DNA of 45,193 bases from Endozoicomonas numazuensis (GTDB lineage: Bacteria > Pseudomonadota > Gammaproteobacteria > Pseudomonadales > Endozoicomonadaceae). Positions 41,390 through 45,193 of this stretch are shown here, in pieces. Location: contig NZ_JOKH01000006.1 of assembly GCF_000722635.1 (NCBI RefSeq), positions 278,243 to 323,435 of the forward strand. Direction: 5' to 3'. A program made the translations under genes and the position numbers. Each line of letters opens with the position of its first letter. Within the stretch, counting starts at the first letter, position 1. The notes beneath the pieces were generated by a model. The model saw only the letters and a program-made list of their open reading frames with translations. It had not been told where the DNA came from and did no database searches.

Positions 41390-42690
41390 TAACCTGCATC
41401 CACTGGTCTGGAAGCATCGCTGCTCCACTCCATCCATCCGCCGTCGTACACAGCAACATGGTCATAGCTCATGAGACTGGCCGCAAACCAGGCCAGACTG
41501 GCGCGCCAGCCAGTGCCACAATAAAAGGTGATAGAGTCTTGTTTTTCAATACCGTATGGCTGCCAGTATCCTTCCAGATCACGAAACTCTCTGAGAGTGT
41601 TATCAGGGTTCAGATAATCTTCCATACGATAGGTTTCAGACCCTGCCCTGCCCCACAGAGCTCCGGGAATTCTTCCAGCAGTCGGGATGTATTGATAACC
41701 ACTGATTGCACCGATGTATTCTCGCCAGGTGCGGATACTCACTAAATATTCTTTTTCATTTTCCAGTATTCTTTCAACCGCTTCGGTATCCACGAGTATA
41801 TCGGGTTCAGCCGGAATACGGCCGCCAAACTGTCTGACGGGCCTTGCTGAATTAATACCTCGTTCTACCGGAAAGCCTGAGTCTGTCCAGGCATCAAGAC
41901 CGCCATTTAAAAGACGTACATCCTTAACACCAGCGTACTGTAGAACAAACAGAACTCTTGCAGCAGCTGTCATATCATCGCCATAAACAACGATGGGGGT
42001 CTCTTTTGTAATACCCAGCCTCAACAGCACTGACTCCAGCCTCTCAGACTCTTTAATGTTCCAAAGCGGCTCTGATTCGATACTTCCCGTATCAACATGC
42101 AAGGCTCCGGGAATGTGCTGAACCACATAGCGAGCCCCTTTTCCCCAGGAAACATCAAGCACCATCAGATCAGAATTAACCTTAAGTTGCTTATCAAGCC
42201 ACTCGGGGGTTACCAGTCTTTCATAGCCCGGTAATTTGTCCGGCTTGCCACCCTGGGTCAACCAGAAAGAGAACCCCTTTTCAAAAACCCGAATACGTTC
42301 TTCTTTAAAGCCTTGTTCAGCCACCAGCCACTGGGCAACGACCTGAGCGTCCTGTTTGTCCCGGCCATAGACCACAATGTTGTTCTCAGGGGATATCCCC
42401 TTACTGGTCAGGAGATTCTGAACATGACCAGGGTCAGCCGCCATCCAGGCAAGGTCAAAATTCCTGGCGCCGGGAATATGCCCACCTTCCGGGTCTTTTC
42501 CCGAAGGCCAACCGTTATACCAATCACTATCACGAACATCGACCAGTACCCAGTCTTGTTCCTGTATCAATGTTTCCATCACAGGTTGATCAACCGATTT
42601 TAATTCCAGCCTGTTATTCCAGAAGGTGTCACAGGCAGTGAGTACCGGTAACAGCATGATTAACAGACAATATTTAGCCCAATGCTTCAT
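41389..42690 (-). CDS. Lipoprotein with three rhodanese-like domains (sulfurtransferase)
   Basis: The 433-residue protein has a lipobox at C20 (VLTAC), so it is a periplasmic or outer-membrane lipoprotein. Three rhodanese-like modules follow. The first two have the fold motifs (VLVDVRDSDW, HIPGARNFDL, HIPGALHVDT) but VVYGRDK and VVYGDDM at the active-site loop, without cysteine. Only the third has the persulfide cysteine, C391 in FYCGTGWRAS. So the protein has one catalytic and two probably structural or binding domains. It is the upstream gene of tmcA. The donor and acceptor of sulfur are unknown. Confidence 0.88.
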   Translation of the reverse strand: MKHWAKYCLLIMLLPVLTACDTFWNNRLELKSVDQPVMETLIQEQDWVLVDVRDSDWYNGWPSGKDPEGGHIPGARNFDLAWMAADPGHVQNLLTSKGISPENNIVVYGRDKQDAQVVAQWLVAEQGFKEERIRVFEKGFSFWLTQGGKPDKLPGYERLVTPEWLDKQLKVNSDLMVLDVSWGKGARYVVQHIPGALHVDTGSIESEPLWNIKESERLESVLLRLGITKETPIVVYGDDMTAAARVLFVLQYAGVKDVRLLNGGLDAWTDSGFPVERGINSARPVRQFGGRIPAEPDILVDTEAVERILENEKEYLVSIRTWREYIGAISGYQYIPTAGRIPGALWGRAGSETYRMEDYLNPDNTLREFRDLEGYWQPYGIEKQDSITFYCGTGWRASLAWFAASLMSYDHVAVYDGGWMEWSSDASRPVDAG

Positions 42691-42820
42691 GGAGCCTTAG
42701 TTACCTGAAAGTTATAGTGTGCCTCATCTGACTGACTGAACGAGCCAGCCAGAATGAGGCTAATCTCCATAGCACTGCAGTATTACTTTGGGGTTATTCC
42801 AATCTAAGCGGTGCTTATGG

Positions 42821-43456
42821 TTATTTAGATTTCTGTTCTTTAGTGGGGACTATTTTAACTCTTTCAACTGCCAGAATAGTTACAGATTCAACCGGAACAT
42901 TAGCATGAGGTCCCCTGTTACCGGTTTTGACGGCAGCGATAGCATTCATAGTCTCGTCACCCTTAATCACTTCGCCAAACACAGCATAACCCGGACGGCC
43001 TGCACGATTATTCAGAAACTCATTATTCACAAGGTTGATAAAGAACTGAGAGGTAGCACTGTCCGGATTAGGGGTTCTGGCCATAGCAATCGTACCACGA
43101 CTGTTTCTTAGCCCATTACCTGACTCATTTTTGATCGGGGCGTCTGTTGCTTTTTCGCTCATATCTGACGTCATTCCTCCCCCCTGGATCATAAATCCGG
43201 GCATCACCCGATGAAACACCAGACCTTTGTAAAACCCTTTATCTACATAGGAGAGAAAGTTCTTAACGGTGACAGGCGCCTTCTCTGGGTTCAGGCGAAT
43301 CGTCATATCACCTTTACTGGTTTTCATGATGACATCTACAGGCTGAGCAGTGCTTACAGCAGGTTTAGTCGGCGCGGCTGCTTTTTGTTCTGCCATCACC
43401 TGACTGGCGACCAGTAAAAAAGAGACAGTAAGAACCGTTTTAATTGTTTTAAACAC
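42821..43456 (-). CDS. ppiA: Periplasmic peptidyl-prolyl cis-trans isomerase, cyclophilin type
   Basis: The 211-residue cyclophilin has a cleavable signal peptide (MFKTIKTVLTVSFLLVASQVMA). Catalytic-core motifs are VKNFLSYVDKGFY, FHRVMPGFMIQGGG (the active-site arginine lies in FHRV), SATSQFFINL and GYAVFGEVIKG. It accelerates proline isomerisation of proteins folding in the periplasm. It is transcribed alone. Confidence 0.94.
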   Translation of the reverse strand: MFKTIKTVLTVSFLLVASQVMAEQKAAAPTKPAVSTAQPVDVIMKTSKGDMTIRLNPEKAPVTVKNFLSYVDKGFYKGLVFHRVMPGFMIQGGGMTSDMSEKATDAPIKNESGNGLRNSRGTIAMARTPNPDSATSQFFINLVNNEFLNNRAGRPGYAVFGEVIKGDETMNAIAAVKTGNRGPHANVPVESVTILAVERVKIVPTKEQKSK

Positions 43457-43553
43457 CAGCGTTTCCCATAAGTGATGATCATCCAGGTCGTTATCCTACT
43501 GGATTAGTCTGTAAGGCTATAGTGCGACAAGTCGAAAAAATGAACATTTTCTA

Positions 43554-43615
43554 TGAAAATGCCGCTCTATCAGACCCTGTAGCCATTTCCATGTTTCGGG
43601 GTGAGCCGCATTTCC
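43554..43615. repeat. 62-bp dispersed repeat, copy 2
   Basis: Same element as 38121-38182, about 85 percent identical and in the same orientation, 5.4 kb away. The rest of 43457-43685 shows no gene. Confidence 0.75.
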
Positions 43616-43685
43616 TCGCACAGCATCCATAGGACTTGTTCGTACCCTAATCCCTTGTTGTTATAGAAGAAAATCAGACTAAGAC

Positions 43686-43713
43686 TTGCAAAACAGTATT
43701 AGAAAGGTAATAT
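43686..43713 (+). promoter_or_regulatory. Promoter of tRNA-Pro
   Basis: TTGCAA (43686-43691) and TAATAT (43708-43713) with 16-bp spacing, then a GC-rich stretch before the tRNA. The spacing and the -10 are the same as at the tRNA-Ser promoter. Confidence 0.65.
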
Positions 43714-43739
43714 ACGCCTCGCCGCACAGAGCGGCACGT

Positions 43740-43816
43740 CGGAGCGTAGCGCAGCCTGGTAGCGCACCACAATGGGGTTGTGGGGGTCGGAGGTTCGAAT
43801 CCTCTCGCTCCGACCA
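43740..43816 (+). tRNA. tRNA-Pro (anticodon GGG)
   Basis: A 77-nt tRNA. The acceptor stem CGGAGCG pairs with CGCTCCG, then A and an encoded CCA. The anticodon stem CCACA/TGTGG encloses ATGGGGT, giving anticodon GGG; the T arm has GGTTCGAATCC. The body closely resembles E. coli tRNA-Pro(GGG) from memory. Confidence 0.96.
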
Positions 43817-43993
43817 GTATTTCCAAGGCTTACGGCCTAATCGGACTTTTCAAAAAATAGCGACGGGACTCAAACGAGACTGTCCTTATACCTTCCTGAT
43901 TTTCTTATCCTTTCAATCTGACGATATATTCTCACCAATCCTACGACTGTGTGCTTGCCGTTGCATATTTTATTTGTGAAGTAAAGGGATTGG

Positions 43994-44081
43994 GTTTAGC
44001 ATTTGCTAAACGTCTGTCTTTTTGGCAGACTGCCCCCTGTCCACACCTGACGCTGCTAGCAACAGTCCGTAGGTAGGGGGC
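43994..44081. other. Hairpin-rich non-coding stretch, possible structured RNA
   Basis: Consecutive hairpins occur: GTTTAGC/GCTAAAC (43994-44011), GTCTG/CAGAC (44012-44030), and a nested stem GCCCCCT...AGGGGGC (44032-44081) with inner ACCT/AGGT and ACG/CGT pairs. A further CTCAC/GTGAG pairing lies beyond, near 44120-44160. The density is well above that of the other gaps. No known RNA family is recognised. Confidence 0.4.
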
Positions 44082-44192
44082 AACTCCTGTTTAATTGGGT
44101 GGGACTCGTAATGCCGGGTATCTCACTGAATACAAAACCTTTTGGGAATAGGTGAGGGTCTGCCTATGGTGACTTGCTAAATTCCCTGCACT

Positions 44193-44435
44193 TTATTTGA
44201 GTTCTGTTTGATCAATGGTTTGAGAGAAAGACACAACAGAACTTATAGATGGGCTTTCGAACTTTATTCTAAGCTGTTCAAAAGAATATCTGGAATGCCT
44301 CAGAATTTTTGCCGCTGTCATTGACTTGACTCTGTTTTCCCAGTTTTGACCATGCTCCAATGAATCAGAAAGTATTTCAAGATTCTGTTCTGCTTCGATG
44401 GGGCTGAAGACTGGTTCATCGTCATCGCTTCTCAT
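44193..44435 (-). CDS. Small hypothetical protein, 80 residues
   Basis: An open frame starting MRSDDDEPVFSPIEAEQNLEIL and ending in TELK. It is hydrophilic, with a helical middle (ENRVKSMTAAKILRHSRYSFEQL). The 19-bp nested palindrome at 44484-44524 lies upstream, about where an operator would sit. No family is recognised. It could be a small DNA-binding or antitoxin-like protein, but that is only suggested by the palindrome. Confidence 0.5.
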   Translation of the reverse strand: MRSDDDEPVFSPIEAEQNLEILSDSLEHGQNWENRVKSMTAAKILRHSRYSFEQLRIKFESPSISSVVSFSQTIDQTELK

Positions 44436-44483
44436 AGCAACTCCTATTAGTACAAAACAAATAAGCGCCGGCAGAATTTCATT

Positions 44484-44524
44484 TTATTCTAAAAAAGAAT
44501 AAGAATTATTCTTTTTTAGAATAA
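44484..44524. repeat. 41-bp nested palindrome (19-bp arms, 3-bp spacer)
   Basis: The arms TTATTCTAAAAAAGAATAA and TTATTCTTTTTTAGAATAA are perfect inverted copies around GAA. Each arm is itself bounded by TTATTC and GAATAA, so four half-sites are present. It lies 49 bp upstream of the ORF at 44193-44435 and could be an operator or a cruciform-forming element. Confidence 0.8.
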
Positions 44525-44531
44525 CTATGAA

Positions 44532-44700
44532 TTAATTCTGTCGTCTGATTATATTCGACAACCGTTGCTGTTTCTTGTCGACAGCATCAAACCTTAAGTC
44601 AGTATTCAATCTGTCTTCTTCTATCTGCGTATCAGTTAGTCGACCTTCACCATAAAGCCTTTCTCTCTGCTTAATCCATTGGGAGCTTACACAGATATTA
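44532..44700 (-). pseudogene. C-terminal remnant of an unknown gene cut by transposase DNA
   Basis: The minus frame ending at 44532 (CVSSQWIKQRERLYGEG, DRLNTDLRFDAVDKKQQRL) looks protein-like and hydrophilic. Its first residues, however, lie in transposase sequence read backwards, with the junction near 44700. It is probably the tail of a gene truncated by insertion or deletion. No family is recognised. Confidence 0.35.
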
Positions 44701-44706
44701 CGACAC

Positions 44707-45193
44707 TCTACTTCGAAAGATCCTGCCAAAAAACTTCAAAGGGACAAGGAAATCCGACAAGCCTGTCAGAACTACCTGAATGCCAGTCAGGCATTGATTG
44801 ACAGAGCTGAAGAAACACTTCAGGACAAGGCGTTCATTACGATATGTCCAGCGAATAAATACAGTTCTATCCAGAAGTTTATCGATCATGGTAAGCGGCA
44901 GGTGGATCATGTTAAACGTCGATTGATCGACCATGAAAAAATCCCTCATGATGAAAAAGTATTCTCGCTCTTTCAGCCGCATACTGAGTGGATCAATAAA
45001 GGTAAAGCAGGTGTTCCGGTTGAGCTTGGCGTCCGTTTGGCGATTGTTGAAGACCAGTATGGTTTTATTCTGAACCATCGGGTCATGGAGAAAGAAACCG
45101 ATGAAAAGGCTGCCGTTCCGATCATCCGGGCAACCAAAGCCGCCTTTCCATCTTTGAGCGTTTGCAGTTTTGATAAAGGGTTTCACTCACCAT
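44707..45193 (+). mobile_element. ISNCY-like transposase, 5'-truncated and running off the window
   Basis: The plus frame, open from about 44656 to the end, reads DPAKKLQRDKEIRQACQNY, then KFIDHGKRQVDHVKRRLIDHE, IPHDEKVFSLFQPHTEWINK and GVPVELGVRLAIVEDQYGFI, then HRVMEKETDEKAAVPII and CSFDKGFHSP. This is the middle to late part of ISNCY-type DDE transposases. The N-terminal third is missing: a stop lies at 44653-44655 and unrelated sequence precedes it. The downstream end is outside the window. Confidence 0.75.

Noticed and set aside
43994..44081. Integron attC site or another known recombination site
   Set aside because: The core RYYYAAC/GTTRRRY boxes are not met and there is no cassette gene or integrase nearby.
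1..45193. CRISPR array
   Set aside because: No run of equal-length direct repeats with regular spacers was seen; the dispersed repeats occur only in pairs.

Overview
The window looks like a chromosomal segment of a marine, host-associated gammaproteobacterium, most like Oceanospirillales and possibly Endozoicomonas or a relative. This is an inference from gene content. The yccA-tusDCBE block, a Gsk-type inosine/guanosine kinase, TmcA, PdxH, a GrxA-type glutaredoxin and a Tus-like protein are gammaproteobacterial. A leucine-rich-repeat protein ending in a NEL-type ubiquitin ligase domain points to contact with eukaryotic cells. Housekeeping genes are intact. The stretch between about 6.3 and 14.1 kb is a mosaic of accessory genes and repeats.

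Layout. 1-1.1 kb: a TetR repressor and the start of an RND efflux adaptor, with two identical 13-bp palindromes that look like the repressor's operators. 1.2-5.4 kb: yaeQ, the sulfur-relay genes tusDCBE, a broken FAD amine oxidase and yccA. 5.6-5.9 kb: two tandem tRNA-Ser(UGA) genes. 6.3-14.1 kb: a defence and toxin-antitoxin island with a TIR-STAND NTPase gene broken in two poly-A runs, a HepT/MntA pair, VapBC, a dead hsdR fragment, a DUF6155 plus pRiA4b-ORF3-like gene pair, a 137-bp MITE with an 8-bp target duplication, and other repeats. 14.2-16.7 kb: an unknown secreted protein with a CxxC zinc-ribbon-like N terminus, a PhyH-type dioxygenase and a small Sel1-like protein. 16.8-20.7 kb: a LysR regulator divergent from an MDR oxidoreductase, a YqhD-type alcohol dehydrogenase and a DJ-1/PfpI protein, which together suggest reactive-aldehyde detoxification. 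20.8-24.2 kb: an aspartoacylase-like hydrolase, a YfcC transporter and an SDR. 24.6-29.5 kb: a deoxynucleoside kinase, an unknown secreted protein, a 3-hydroxyisobutyryl-CoA hydrolase-like protein and a 2-hydroxycarboxylate transporter. 29.7-37.2 kb: a pitrilysin-like lipoprotein protease, gsk, the NEL effector candidate and pdxH. 37.2-43.5 kb: a Tus-like terminus protein overlapping pdxH, a glutaredoxin, an unknown secreted protein, tmcA, a triple-rhodanese lipoprotein and a secreted cyclophilin. 43.7-45.2 kb: tRNA-Pro(GGG), a hairpin-rich non-coding stretch, two small ORFs around a 41-bp nested palindrome, and a 5'-truncated ISNCY-like transposase that runs off the end.

The most notable items are the TIR-STAND gene with its homopolymer lesions, the DUF6155/pRiA4b-ORF3 gene pair, the NEL ubiquitin-ligase effector candidate, the Tus-like protein outside its classic hosts, and the structured non-coding region near 44 kb. 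Family assignments come from motif reading and memory of families. No database search was run.
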